From: Daedaleopsis sinensis | Taxonomy: Eukaryota; Basidiomycota; Agaricomycetes; Polyporales; Polyporaceae | Length of the DNA: 64,000 nucleotides | Direction of reading: 5' to 3' | Assembly (NCBI GenBank): GCA_033807695.1 | Contig: CM066309.1 | Coordinates: 3,658,001 to 3,722,000 of the forward strand | Shown: in pieces, positions 1-11,113 of the stretch | How the letters are laid out: every line of letters starts with the position of its first letter | How positions within the stretch are numbered: position 1 is the first letter of the stretch | Position numbers and translations under genes: made by a program | The notes under the pieces: model-generated | Told to the model about the DNA's origin: nothing | Databases searched by the model: none | Seen by the model: the letters and a program-made list of their open reading frames with translations, nothing else

Positions 1-186
1 GAGTTCGGTGGAACAGTCAGCTAGCAGTCACGGAAGAGCAAAATATCAGAAATGAGGAAGGTTATAGGTCGACTGAGAGCAGACGATGGATGAGAGCAGA
101 CAGAGAGAGCATACTTGCGTGGCGGGAACGGAGGAGGAGGCAGCCATTTGGCGCTTGGACGCGAGGGCACAGTCAAGCGTCCGTGA

Positions 187-194
187 TGACGTCA
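187..194. promoter_or_regulatory. CRE/ATF palindrome, copy 1
   Basis: A perfect TGACGTCA sits inside a longer conserved block (GTGATGACGTCACGCGCC). It lies about 270 bases before the first exon of G-alpha-like relic 1, followed by a CT-rich tract (about 221-252). bZIP factors of the Atf1/CREB class bind this core in fungi. That it was the relic's promoter element is inferred from its constant position in nine units. Confidence 0.7.
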
Positions 195-886
195 CGCGCC
201 TCGAGTGCGGTCCAGCGCTCAGCAGCTCTCTCTCTCTCTTACTCTCTTACTGACTCATAGCAGCACCTCGCCTCACCGCCGTCCCGTTCGTACTTGTTCT
301 AAAGTACCTCTGCCCCCTCCCTTCCTTTGGACAGCCCAACTTGCCATTGCACCCGCTGTGCACCGCTCGACAGGCCCAACTCGCACGTCCCCGGCTGCAG
401 CCTAGTTTGTGGCACAGGAGCCGCACCCAGCTGCTCTGGCGCGAGGAGCAGTCATGAGGGTTCACGACATTGTTTACGAGCGAATACAGCTCGATTACGG
501 CGTATGAAAAGGCAGGATAGCATCTTCAAGCTCCTGCCTCTCGCACAGTGAATCTGGTGAGTGCTCTCGAGTCTCCCCTCAACCCTCCTATCTCGTCTTT
601 TTTCTGGATGCCCTCGATTTGGGCCACGCGTCGCTTGTGAAGCCAAAAGACCTACACCCGACGCTGGCTCCAGTCCGTACATGTCCACCTCCTCGTGCTT
701 GTCCCCGGGTCCCCATCCCGGGGACAGCGCGGATAGGGCGGACAGTAGACGTACAGATCCGCCCCAGCTGTCCATTCCCACCTTAGTAGATGTGACACTC
801 CCAGTTACCCTTGCGTTTGTTGTTCTAAATCCGAAAGGTCACTCGACCAGTCGCGTTTGCGCACATCTGTGCAAGTTGCTTCACAC

Positions 887-1882
887 GGGCATAGGTAAAG
901 TGCAGCGGTGTGACGCGACGTGCAGCGACCGCTGCACGCCGCTGCACGGCGCGTCACATTTAAGCTCACTCAGACACTACTAAGGAAATGTGGCCGGAAC
1001 AGTGTCCAGAGTAGAAATTCGGGGACTCATAACTTTCTAGTGATCAGAAATAATGATTCAAGATGCGTAGGGGGCGGTTTAGGGGACAAACCATCGAAAT
1101 TGGGAGATGTAGAGTGTTGGTGCTAGCCGACTGAGCACGGTCATTCATTGAGTACAGCATTTCCGGCATTCAAGATCTACATGTACACTACTCCAGTAGT
1201 AGCTACTATACACTGCTAGCCTAAACACAAACCTAGCACACCCATTGAGAGTGTTTCTAGGTTGTAAGTCACTGCATGCCGCTGCACGGTCGCTGCACGG
1301 TCGCTGCACGGTCGCTGCACGGTCGCTGCACACCGCGTCACTTCCGCTGCACAGCCGCTGCACAGTCGCGTTACAGTCGCTGCACGGCGCGTCACGGTCG
1401 CTGCAGTCGCGTCACAGTCGCTGCACTCAGCGTCAGTTCGCGTCAGTCCGCTGCACCAAGTATGACGGTAGTTTACCTGGTAGTATCACTGTTCCATTCA
1501 GTAGCTTAAGGTTGGCTATGTATCTCTACATGCAGATAGCTCGATATGCCAAGATACTGAGCTAGTATAGTACCGAGTAACTTTGGTTGGCACCGATTGT
1601 GACTCGTGTTAAAGTCAGCTGGAACAAGCGTATTTTGAATCCTCAGGGTACTGGATACATTCAAGATAAATATAGAGTCTAAAAAGCTTCAGTATGCATG
1701 AATGCGCCTCTCTAGGCCCCCTTGTACCTGTGTAATCTCAGACGAACGACAGGCCCTTCACAGGCGCCTGCTATTAAACACTGGCGTCTATACCAGGTCC
1801 GCGCTCACTCTCGCGTCACGTCGCGTCACGCCGCGTCGCGTCGCTGCAGTCCGCTGCAGTCCGCTGCAAAATCTGGTTGCCC
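887..1882. mobile_element. Non-autonomous hAT-like MITE insertion
   Basis: A ~1 kb block interrupts relic 1 at a point where relic 3 (about 11.68-11.73 kb) is continuous, so relic 3 acts as an empty site. GCTTCACAC flanks it on both sides (878-886 and 1883-1891), a target duplication of 8-9 bp as hAT elements make. The ends are imperfect inverted repeats: both begin GGGCA and both reach TGCAGCGG some 15 bases in. Subterminal and internal GCTGCAC and GCGTCAC motifs resemble hAT transposase-binding repeats. No transposase ORF is present, so it would depend on an element elsewhere. The class is inferred from duplication length and end structure. Confidence 0.72.
1272..1456. repeat. GCTGCACGGTC short tandem array
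   Basis: About 15 copies of an 11-base-like unit (CGCTGCACGGT and variants with CGCGTCACAGT) run here inside the MITE-like element. Related motifs recur near both ends of the element (902-955 and 1810-1868). This fits multiplied transposase-binding motifs rather than an independent satellite. Confidence 0.8.
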
Positions 1883-3060
1883 GCTTCACACAAAGACGTA
1901 CAGCCAGCTCTTTTCAAGCGATGCTGTCGAGGTTCCGAGATAGTCTGAGACCTGCTGCCATGGCATCAGCACATTTATGTCGCCTCACCATCTCTATGCT
2001 AACCCTTACCGTCTCCAGTGTTTCGTGCTCGCCCCGAATGCAAATGCACGGAAAGAGGACCGCCATAGCGTCGCACTGTCGTACAGCCCAACCTCGAAGG
2101 GGAAAATGGCGGCACATCCCAACTCGGGGCCCGTGTCCTCTTCCTTCGCCTCTCCGGCTGGCCCAAGGACGGCCAGCCCGACAGGCGTCGCGTCCACACC
2201 CTCCGCCATCCGGTCCAGCTACACTCACACTCAGGCATTCCTCAGACGCCACCTCGCTCCTCTGCGCACGGTGGAAGCAGATCTCGAATGCCGCATTCGA
2301 TGAGACACTACTGCGACGTGTTGCGGGCAGTGCGCTGCGTGTACAATCGTCTGGAGAGGCCCTAGAGCGAGCCAGGGCTGGAGGGGCGGCAGCTCGGACG
2401 GGTCGACACTCGACGATGCGATGCGATGTGATGCGATGGAGATTACCCCGAGCTGTGCGGAGGACGACGGACGTGCATGCGCTGTGGGAGGACGAGGCCG
2501 CGCGAGACGTACTCAGGCGGCGACGATAGATCTGGATGGAGCTCGCGCCGGGGCAGTGAGTACTTCTTATCTGCTCGGACCCGTGCGCGATGGCTGACAT
2601 TCTGTACAGTATCTTCCTGCCACATGGGTGATCGCGCGCGTCGTCAAGCGGGACTACGAGACGTCGGCCTTCGGATGACAATGTGGGACGCTCAGACCTC
2701 CGCATCCGTGATATAGCTGTCTCATCTTCCGCTGAGGGTCCCGGGTACTAAAACGCGGAGCAGACAGCCCGGGCGACGGAGGCGTCGTGAGAGCAGAAAA
2801 TCTACAATGTCGGCGGTCCCGGACATTGGTACGTTGCGCGTGCCCTGACCGTGCATGGGTGCTGGTGAGGGGGTCTAGGACTCAGCGGGAGCGTGGTACC
2901 CGCTCTCGGCGCCGATCTCGTGCTGCGACGGCTTGCTCGCGCCGGAGGACGAGGGGTTCCCCGGCTCGAGGACTAAGGTCCTGCTCTGTTTTTCTGAACG
3001 AACTCGAAGGTATGCTCGGCGGAGACGAGCGGGTGTGCAAGTGGTCCGAAGACCGTCTGT

Positions 3061-3769
3061 GAACAGTCGACCTTCCGGATCGTGTGTGTGGTATGAGCTG
3101 AGGGCACCGAGCGAGGGCAGATACGGTGCGAGCGTGGGTCGGACGCGATGGTGAGCGCGTCGCGTTGCGGTCGATCGTGACCTTCAGTGAGGCTCGAGAA
3201 GGGCACGAAGAAATGACAGGGCGGTGTCGGCAGGGACAACAGCAGGTGCGGGTGAGGGAGGTGGGTCCCAGATCAGCTGAGATAGAAGTGTTTGCTGCCG
3301 CAGGGTAGTCGCAGGGGGAGCCGGTCGTATGCTAGAGAGCTCAAGTCATACACCCACCTGTGACTGCTTCCGGACGCACAGGTCAGCATGCGGGGGCGGT
3401 GGGAAAGGTCCGAAGAATGTACAGCGAGGGAGAATGAGGTTACTAGCCATGCAAAAGAAGGTGGAGAGCAGACGGGCGATTACCATGCATTGTACGTACG
3501 TTTATACAGCTTGTGTTCCGCGCAGTCTGACTACCCACAATCAGCGTCCAAGCTAGACGTAGAGAACGAACAGGTCCTGAGCGCAGCGGATAATTCAGCC
3601 AGCAACAACTTCAAGCTTTCGAGTGTGAGATAGTAGGAGCAGAGGACCTCGGCCAGGAAGACGAGAGCACTGAGAGCAAATGTCGGCGAGAGCACCAGGT
3701 GGTAGTGGTTACTAGCCAGGCGCGGCCAGTAGGCGGCACAAAAAGTGCTTTGTGGTCAGGCGCCTGTGA
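3061..3769. other. Spacer before relic 2; no gene seen
   Basis: I find no coding signal here. It holds the distal promoter side of the second unit. The motif GAGAGCA and relatives, which also precede the TGACGTCA block in other units (near 60-110, 38457-38515), appear at about 3660-3695. Confidence 0.5.
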
Positions 3770-3777
3770 TGACGTCA
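3770..3777. promoter_or_regulatory. CRE/ATF palindrome, copy 2
   Basis: TGACGTCA lies within GGCGCCTGTGATGACGTCAC, about 210 bases before exon 1 of relic 2. The flanking GGCGCC and ATGCC halves are the slightly decayed arms of the conserved inverted repeat. Confidence 0.7.
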
Positions 3778-3980
3778 CATGCCTCTGTCAAGGCCCAGCA
3801 TGGCCCGCCTCCCGCCTCGGCGCCTCCCTCCCTGCTCCTACCGTCATCCCCTCGAGCTCGTCATTTCTCCAGAGTCTAGACAACCTAGCGAAACCTTGAA
3901 CATCGGCCAGGGGGTCATGATTACTTTGACAGGCCCTACTCAAACCCCATCGTGTGCAAACTCACAGACACACCCTAGCA

Positions 3981-5010
3981 ATGGAGACGACGAGGGTCCA
4001 CGATGAGATCGAAGGGTGGACAAAGCTCGAGGGTACTGCGTAGGAGAACTGCGACATACACACTCCTGAGTTCCTTCCAGTGTACAAGGACGTCCACAAT
4101 TCTCTCGAACTGGCCCTTCCGAGGCACGGACCCGTCGATGTCGTGGTACTACTCCACCACGACATCCTGAGCTTGTCATTCGTGGCACGACGTCGCTCAT
4201 TCTACCCAGCTGCAGAACATAATGGTCGCGGCCGAGTAAATACCTCATTCAATCTCGACTGCTCGACTATTCGACCTCTTGCTCCCCCCGCACATCTACG
4301 TATGATGTGTTGTTCGCGCTCAAGCATCGACCACCCATTTCCTCAATCGCTCACAAATGGCTTAGGTTGAAGGCTTCACGTGAGTATGCAAGCTCGCACC
4401 CTCTCTGGGCTCCGCCCTGCACACGCCTTGTGTCTATGAACTGCCGCATTCACGCTCGCTAATGGCGGCACTTTCCCCCGGACGAGTCAAGCTCAGTCAG
4501 GCTACGCGTCGGACGACGACGTGTGCGCTCACTCCTCCAACACTCGGGTCAGAGGAGGTACAAGTTCGCAACGAGAAGATGGAGCGAGCTGTGATGGTTT
4601 ATTTCGGGTTCCTCGGCACCATGGTGCGTGCCCGGGCCAAGGTAGCGGGTGCTAGAACACAGAGCGGATAGAGCCGGCCATACACGAAGGGCGTTGTGGG
4701 AGTGGTAGACGTGCGCGGGTCGCAAACCTCAGTATGATTTTTCTGTCATATCCGAGTGCGTGTGCTATGTGTTGACGGCAGGGGCGCAGTGACAGTGGCG
4801 AAATCCCCCTTCGACGACGCGATCCCGATCTTGTTGCCTGCGTCGATCTCACGCTTTGACGACGCTGATTGCGCACCTCTGCTCGCCAAGTGCAACATCG
4901 CCGTTGTGTCTAAGGTGTGTGGGGTGGGATTTCCGATCTGCTCGAGCGAGAGTACTCAGCACAGCGGGGATCGATTACTTGATGACAGCCGTTGTGAGTT
5001 CTAGGATGTT
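3981..5010 (+). pseudogene. G-alpha-like relic 2 (unit of FW1)
   Basis: Exon 1 opens with METTRVHDEIEGWTKLEGTA and then a stop codon. Downstream, TCGGACGACGACGTG at about 4509 encodes SDDDV of the conserved Y-x-x-SDDDVVR segment. VAGARTQSG at about 4641-4667 matches the G3 motif DVGGxRxQR. The stretch at 4810-4896 reads FDDAIPILLPASISRFDDAD, the counterpart of the G-alpha-like FDDVNAIIFLAPISxFDE. Motif order is right but stops and frameshifts separate the pieces, so no functional protein is possible. It ends about 290 bases before FW1. Confidence 0.72.
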
Positions 5011-5214
5011 GAGAGGCGGGATGCTGACTGCAGCCGCACGCGTTGAATGTGACGGTGTCGACGCTTTACCCACGGGCTGGCGCGCGACAATTTTCACCGG
5101 AGGGTCACCGGCACCACTGTCCTATCACATATCTAGTCTGTAGTACTGAAAGTACTCTATATATCTCAAACTTCTCTCATTTGCGAACTGGTGCGTGTGG
5201 TTCGCTGTCCCACC

Positions 5215-5225
5215 GATAAGCGCTG
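5215..5225 (+). promoter_or_regulatory. FW1 core promoter motif (GATAAGCGCTG)
   Basis: This is the FW1 version of the TATAAGCGCTG motif found 60-85 bases before six of the seven F-box/WD40 start codons. The first base differs (G for T), so it is a weaker TATA box. It lies 85 bases before the ATG. Confidence 0.6.
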
Positions 5226-5299
5226 GACTCTTCGGATTCGGCCGCGTCGATCGATAGTACACGTCAGCTTCGATTTGCACTGGTCTCTCTAGCTCATCC

Positions 5300-7947
5300 A
5301 TGCATCTCCCTCTACATCTGAAGCCCAGGGTACCCGCTGAGGTCGCAGAGAACATCATAGACCGACTCGGCGACGACCAACATGCTGAATCAACCCTCCG
5401 GAACTGCGCCCTTGTCTGTCGAGACTGGCACCCTCGAAGTCGCGCTAATCTCTTCCATACGGTTCGAATCACGGACATGGAGACAATGAGATCCTTCCAT
5501 CGTATCCTCGTGTCTACCACTACCTTGCGGCCACTGGTATACTGCGTCCATCTCGAGGGGGTTCCCGTCCAATCCGAGCCCGTATATGTGAGAAAAGGCT
5601 CTGTGAAATCGTCAAGTGACACCTTTGATATTGCGCCCCTCGTTCTCCTCCCACTTCTGCCTAATTTGCGCAGTTGGACCTTTGGCGGAAGGTGGGACTA
5701 CGGCTACTCTTACTTCTGCTTGCTCCATATCCGAACCATCGTTCTCGCATACCTTTCACGCCACTCAGTCATCAACGACCTCAGTCTCATCAGCGTTCAC
5801 GTCGAACGCTTGACAGATATCGTGAAAGTTCTACTTGCCCTTCCTGCACTTCGGTCGCTGCATGTCAATACCCTTTCCATTTCCAAGGATGGGATGTACT
5901 TGGATCGTCTCCTGGATCGCCTTGTGGGTCAACTCCGGCTATCAGTTCTGCAGGTAAGATCATGTTGTAATGGACGTTCATTACTAATTGATGCTAAGCA
6001 GGCATGTCACAGATTTACCATGTTTACCACTACTGCACCTCATCCCCATCGCTTCTAGCTACGCTAGAGGAGGCTGTGTCTCCCTATGTGAGGCACCTTG
6101 CAGTTGATGTGGACCAGGTCGCTGTAACAGACAACTGGCCTAACATAACACGTAAGTTTCGTCATTCGTGCTCAACTTAACCTGACCTCGAGAATAACAA
6201 TGTGTATTTTAGCACATGAAGCTATTCCTCCGGGATCACTCGCTTCCTACTGCAGCCTCATGACATTGACAATGATCGTCCAAGGGAACGATATACAAAA
6301 AAAACCCTACATTGATATGGATTTTCTCAGGCATATCATCGAAGTCCTGCTACCTCCCACGGTGTCGAGGCTTAACATTGATCTATCACAGTTCAGCTCT
6401 CTTCGAATGTCTAAATATCTCTTCGCCCGAGAGGGGGTCAATGTGAAGGCAGCGAGGTCGCAATGGAAGCGGTTGGATCAAGTTTTAACCGTCGCCAGAA
6501 AGCTGCATCCCCGTCTTCGAGACATCGGGATCTTGTTGCCTCGAGCGTCACAGAGGCACACCGATCGGTGGATTTCGGCCATTAAGACTCACTTACCCAA
6601 GTCAATGGCACGTTCACTGTGGCACGTCGTTCCCAACATCGGCGAGTCTGCACCTTTTCAATACGAGGCCTGGATTCTGACGGTGTTGAGTTTACACTGG
6701 CAGAACACGCTACGTCCCGCTGGACATATCAGCATCATCGCGAAAGTGTGGCCGTACTTGTCGTTGATCCTGTGGGAAGATTCATAGTGAGCTGCAGCTC
6801 AAACTACACATACTCCTGGGATGTCGAATATGAAGGTGCCGAATTCATAACAAGAGGCAGAGCAGACGAAGCATCTGGTCGGGATCACTCCTACACCTCC
6901 GAGTCGCAACATCATCCGTACCTCACTGTCACTCTCCCGGCAAATGGCCGGCTGAAACCATCTGTCGGCATTGTTCATCGAGACGACCACATCGTTTTTA
7001 ACGTATTTACCAGTAGATACAAAATTCTCACTCACGTCACCTGCGACCGTCACTCACCTCCGACCAGGATCCTCTATTACATCTCCACCAACGGTCGCGT
7101 AGGCGCAGTCCTTACAGACAGGATCTATAGGCCGGGGGGTCCACTGGAGACCAGGCCGAGTATCCCCGATCAGGTTCATCCCGCACCTTCGAGACTTCGC
7201 GCCGGTTCATTTGCCCTCTCGGAAAACGAGCGATGGCTTGCGGACTGGCATACACCGGGGATACTGCTCGTGTGGAACCTGGTCCCCAAGGCCCCGACCC
7301 TCTATGCGCGACATATCTTACCGTCAATCAGAACTGACACCGATCCGGGTCTGGGGGTGGAGTTCCTCTTAGCCGCCACATTCGATCGCCCGGACGAGAT
7401 TAGGCGCAGTCTGCCATGCCGCCACCTGGTCTGTGTTTCGAACCACGGTGCGGTGTGGCGGTGGGATGTCGAGACGCGTGCGTTGGTGCAATCTCCGTGG
7501 ATGCTCCCCCATGCATCTGAACTCTACTCCGGTACCTCTTCTATCGCGTTCTCCCGCTCGGAACTGCGCCTCGCGTGGATATGTCCGGACCCTCGCTCGT
7601 CTCACAGTTCTTCGACAGTGCGTATCCTCAACCTGTCCGGATCTCGACGGACAGGCGGACTCCGCTTTCCGAGTGTTCTACTCGAAGGACACGATGGAGA
7701 CGTCAATGCCTTCGCACTCGCTCCTTCCGGCGACTACATCGCAACCGCTTCCACGGATGGCACAGTGCGGCTTTGGAAGACGGAGGATGGAGCGTGCGTC
7801 CGCACCTTCACGGAGCACGAAGCGGCGGTGACGCATGTCGTGATCTCGGCAGACGGGAGCATCCTCGCGTCTGGAGCAGAGAATGGGACGGTGTGCGTGA
7901 GGAAGATGGCGGAGATCCTGTCGAACGCGGAGGAGAGCGAGGGGTAG
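5300..7947 (+). CDS. F-box/WD40 protein FW1
   Basis: Probable substrate adaptor of an SCF ubiquitin ligase. Exons are 5300-5953, 6013-6151, 6213-6641 and 6704-7947, giving 821 residues with phases that agree. The F-box lies near the N-terminus: PAEVAENIIDRLGDD, then CALVCRDWHPRSR, where Skp1 would bind. A leucine-rich middle follows (about residues 60-400). The C-terminal half is a beta-propeller; two clear WD40 repeats stand at the end (LEGHDGDVNAFALAPSGDYI and the repeat beginning TEHEAAVTHVVISADGSIL), with weaker blades before. Intron 3 begins GC instead of GT. The ATG starts MHLPLHLKP, the same position as in the sister genes. The fusion of F-box, leucine-rich middle and propeller is read from motifs; the target is unknown. 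Confidence 0.9.
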
Positions 7948-8289
7948 AGCTTCGGGCGCGGGCTACTGAAGACGGCGATATGGGATTCACCGTGAGCAAC
8001 ACCTACTTGGTCACTCGCTCTCGATCCCTGGGCTAAAATCGCGCACATCAGAAAGTCGACCACGGACATGCTCCGTCGAATGCTTCGAGTTGATATTTGA
8101 AAGCAGAGGCTATTTGGATACGGTTGGATACTTAGATCCACGACGACGTCTACAAGTGATGCGACGGGCGAGACGTCGTAAACACACTCTCGACCGCAAC
8201 ATGGCAGATCTTGCGAACGGCGAGTGAGCATTGGCCATTCCGAAGCTGCTAGACACAGCTAGCATCGTCTGACTCGAAGGCTGGGCATA

Positions 8290-9240
8290 CGGGCGGGATT
8301 CAGAATGGAGTCGCAGCTCGGATGTACGGAATGGTGGTGCGAGTTCTGGCGCAAGACTGTGAGAGCCAGTGTCCCGAGCTCGTATAGTCCCCGTCGGCAT
8401 AAGGCTTCGAGCTCCGAGAGCCACTGAAGTGCAGTGCGCACGGGGCATGGAGGGGAGCGGTCTCGTACAAGTCCGAGTGGGGATCCGGACCTCTTCCAGT
8501 GGGTTTCCCGCCGCTCGGGACGTCGACTGTCTGAGCCAGTCTGCAGGGCTGTCTCGACGAGCGAGGAGAGCCGCACAGTGCACACGCCTGTCCGCGGACA
8601 TCTGTCACCATGTGACGAGACTCCCGAGTGGAATGCGCGTCCGAGTGAAGTAGTTGATGGTTCGGGCGACGTGCAGCGTAAGCGACTCGGAATACGGGCG
8701 GGGTCGCGTTCACGGAGAGCACTACGTGAGCGGCGGGCGGCGCACACGGGCGCACGGGCACAAGGTTATGGTGCTGGTCAACTACGAGACTAGCAGTAAT
8801 TGCGCAAAACCCGCTATTTTCGCATGAGGTAGGCCGTCCACGGTGAGGAGGTATGTGATGTGCGAGCGACGCGAACTCGTGGTCCAAGTTCCGCCATTTG
8901 GTACAGCCCTCACGGATCCGGCCGTTGACCTTGAGATGAGCGTGTAAGTTCACGCCGAGGCGGGGAGAAGGCTGTCAAGGCAAAGTCTGGGTCGAGCCAA
9001 CTTGAAGATGAATTCGCATGCGAGCCCTCTGTAGTGCGTGAGCGAAAGAGCGGCGGGAGAACACAAACCGTGTTGTGGAGATTGGAAGCGGAGATAGCGT
9101 AGAAGAAGAGAGAGAAAGCGGGCCAGAGAGTCGGCAGAGCGGAGATGCAGAGCGGAGATGAGAGGCGGAGAGAGGGGCGGGGAATGTTGACGTAGCTAGC
9201 ATAGTCCGCACGCATGCAGGAGATGATAGGGACAATTGTG
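8290..9240. repeat. Array spacer block, copy 1a
   Basis: This block recurs in every spacer. Landmarks are GTTCTGGCGCAAGACTGTG near 8344, a GCGGCGCACACG core near 8735, and GTAGTGCGTGAGCGAAAGAG near 9031. Copies are 70-90% alike by eye. Its function is unknown; it may include a promoter or the end of a lost - strand gene. Confidence 0.65.
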
Positions 9241-9559
9241 TTAGTAGGGATATAAGCGCAGTTTTTAGGACTCACCTCGATGCGTAGCTGTGGCGCCTGT
9301 GAGCATGTAGCGGTAGAGGAGGGTCGATTAAGAGATACACGGGACTCGGACGCCTGGCGGTCGCAGGACGGCGGGGAAGATACAGCAATGTGTCGGACGC
9401 ACCCACCATTCCAACGATCCGCTAAGATGTCTATCTCCGTCACCCAACTGCGAGGGAAATTTTGTGAGCGGGTAGAGCCGGCGGGATGTTGAACATATCT
9501 AGAGAGAGGCAGAGCAGTCAGCTGCAGCAAGAACGGAGGTAGGCTTACTAAGAGCAGAC

Positions 9560-10160
9560 GGTTAGAGCACCAGTGTGTACAGTGGCGGGAAGGGGAGGAG
9601 GATGACCACCTGTGATCGTGAGCAGTGCGTTGAGCGGCGCGCGGCGCACACGAGCACAGGATCGTGGTACGAGTCGACTGCAGGACTGGCAATAATCGCG
9701 CTGAGCCAGATATTTCCTAGCGGAAGACGGTCCCGATGTCCGACCGCCACCGCTGTGGTCGCAGAGGTAGGACGGCCCCGGTGAACGGGTGTGTGATGTG
9801 CGAGTGGCGCGAGCTCGAGGTCCAAAGTTCCACTATTTGTTAGTAGAGCTGTCGCTGAAATCAGCGTCCAGGCTTGCGCCAGGGACAGAGAGAGGGATTT
9901 CGAGGCCGACTCCGGGTTCGACCTGAGGATGAAATATTGCGAGCCTTCTGTAGTGTGTGAGCGAAAGAGCGGGCCTCGAGTTCTGAGAGGCGGGAGAACA
10001 TAAGTCATGTTTTGGATAGCTGTCGGCGGACACGGTGCATGGTGTGGAAGAAGAGAGGTAAAGCGGGCAAGCGGGGTCGGGAGAGCGGAGAAAAGGAGCG
10101 TCGATGAGAGGCAGAGAGCGAGGTGTAGATGTGACGCACGCGTGCAGGAGATGCTGGCCT
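9560..10160. repeat. Array spacer block, copy 1b (local duplication)
   Basis: A second, closer-to-consensus copy of the right half of the spacer block lies here, with the GCGGCGCACACGAGCACAGG core near 9643 and GTAGTGTGTGAGCGAAAGAG near 9950. It resembles the copy at 18110-18550 more than its neighbour at 8.7 kb, so the duplication may be old or the copies have been shuffled. Confidence 0.6.
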
Positions 10161-11019
10161 GGGTGTGGGGCATCACCTACTTGTTTTTTTTTGACCGTTA
10201 AGATCTGAGGTTCAAGCGGTCAAATGCGTGAGGGCCTACAGAACCATCGAGTGGTGAGCGAACACTGCCTTGAAGGATTAACGACGCATTCCTCGTACTG
10301 ACAGGAGCGGTGATTGCGTGTGGTTTCGATATGAATGTTTGCGGTAGTGCGTCCGACTGTGGGGACTTCTGCAAGGTTCAGAGTATTTGGTGCCAGGAAT
10401 AGTCTGAAGCACGAGAAGCGCGAGTGTAATGGGAAGGTTATTCGCGCGGTTTGTAGGACTCACCTTGCATTATAGCTTGTAGTTCCAAAAGACTGGGATT
10501 GGATGGGATTGGGCGGGTGTGAACGGTCCAAGCGACGGAAGATGAGGCGAGTGTTAAGCGACAGTTGCGGGAAGAGAGGCAGATAGAGTAGCATTTGTGT
10601 GTATGGTAGCGGTAGAGGAGGGTCGATCGGACAGGTACGGGAAGCTTGGCGGTGGCAGAATGGCGGGGAAGGACACAGCTGCAGTGCAAGCGTCGGGCGA
10701 CATCCTACAGAGTGCTAGTGATGGAGTGTAAAAAGAGCAGACAGAGAAAGTGTATCGCGCCGCACGTACCGTTGTGGGGATACGCTACATCACCGTCAGC
10801 CAGGCGAGAGAAATTTGGAAGAGTAAAACTTACGCCGGTATCGAGCGCAGAGAGGGCGTACAAAACAGTCAGCTAGCAATAACAAAAGGACTGAGCGCTG
10901 AATATCAGGGATGGGGGAGCCTACTATAGGTCTACTACTGCGAGCAGTGCGTGGCGGGAAGGGAGAGGAGGCAGCGCCAGTTGGCGCTTGGACGCGACCG
11001 CTTGGTCAGGCGCCAGTGA

Positions 11020-11027
11020 TGACGTCA
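11020..11027. promoter_or_regulatory. CRE/ATF palindrome, copy 3
   Basis: TGACGTCA lies within GGCGCCAGTGATGACGTCAC, followed by GCGCC, so the arms GGCGC and GCGCC are complete. It is followed by a CT-rich tract (about 11046-11066), as at a fungal transcription start, and by exon 1 of relic 3. Confidence 0.75.
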
Positions 11028-11113
11028 CGCGCCTCGAGTTCAGCGGTCAGCAGCTCTCTCTCTCACACTGACTCTCAGCACCTCGCCTTCCCGCCGTCGC
11101 GTTCAAACCCATT

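Larger units (their letters stand above)
454..3060 (+). pseudogene. G-alpha-like relic 1 (no F-box partner)
   Basis: This is a broken multi-exon gene. Exon 1 (454-556, donor GTGAGT at 557) reads RVHDIVYERIQLDYGV and then hits TGA where sister copies have Trp. Later fragments are a piece after the lost P-loop near 1918-1960, an APNANARK segment at about 2020-2300, an alpha-helical-domain remnant with donor at 2556, and VFLNELEG at 2989-3012, which matches the NKxD-type G4 region (LFLNKLD). The order matches fungal lineage-specific G-alpha-like proteins. A MITE-like insertion splits it at 887-1882. No F-box/WD40 gene follows before the next unit begins at about 3.7 kb, so this unit lost its partner. 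The family call rests on the consensus of all nine relics; this copy alone would be too decayed. Confidence 0.65.
7948..11019. other. Spacer 1 (FW1 to unit 3)
   Basis: No gene that I can support lies here. Just after the FW1 stop is a conserved 3' flank with GTGAGC at 7992 and a GAAATC-type block. The shared spacer block then occurs twice, at about 8290-9240 and 9560-10160, a local duplication. Long - strand frames (8300-8953, 8910-9692, 9562-10176) cross these blocks without recognisable domains. At 10190-10900 I see nothing but weak repeats of the same families. Confidence 0.55.

Noticed and set aside
454..556. Relic exon 1 as the coiled N-terminus of another F-box gene
   Set aside because: The downstream order (KLLLLxQSES, EATEIIAS, SDDDVVR, VGGxRTQ, DDAN-APIS, NKLE) fits G-alpha-like proteins far better, and no F-box core follows.
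1272..1456. Regular short repeats that might look like a CRISPR array
   Set aside because: Units are about 11 bases with no spacers of even length, and the genome is eukaryotic. The repeats belong to the MITE-like element.
1702..2529. 275-codon + frame and the overlapping 263-codon - frame at 1914-2705
   Set aside because: They cross the end of the MITE-like insertion and the G-alpha-like relic, mixing frames. Neither shows a domain.
5300..7947. FW genes as NLR-type immune receptors with a WD40 sensor
   Set aside because: Fungal NLRs carry a NACHT or NB-ARC domain with Walker A and B motifs between the N-terminal domain and the repeats. None is present; the N-terminus is an F-box.
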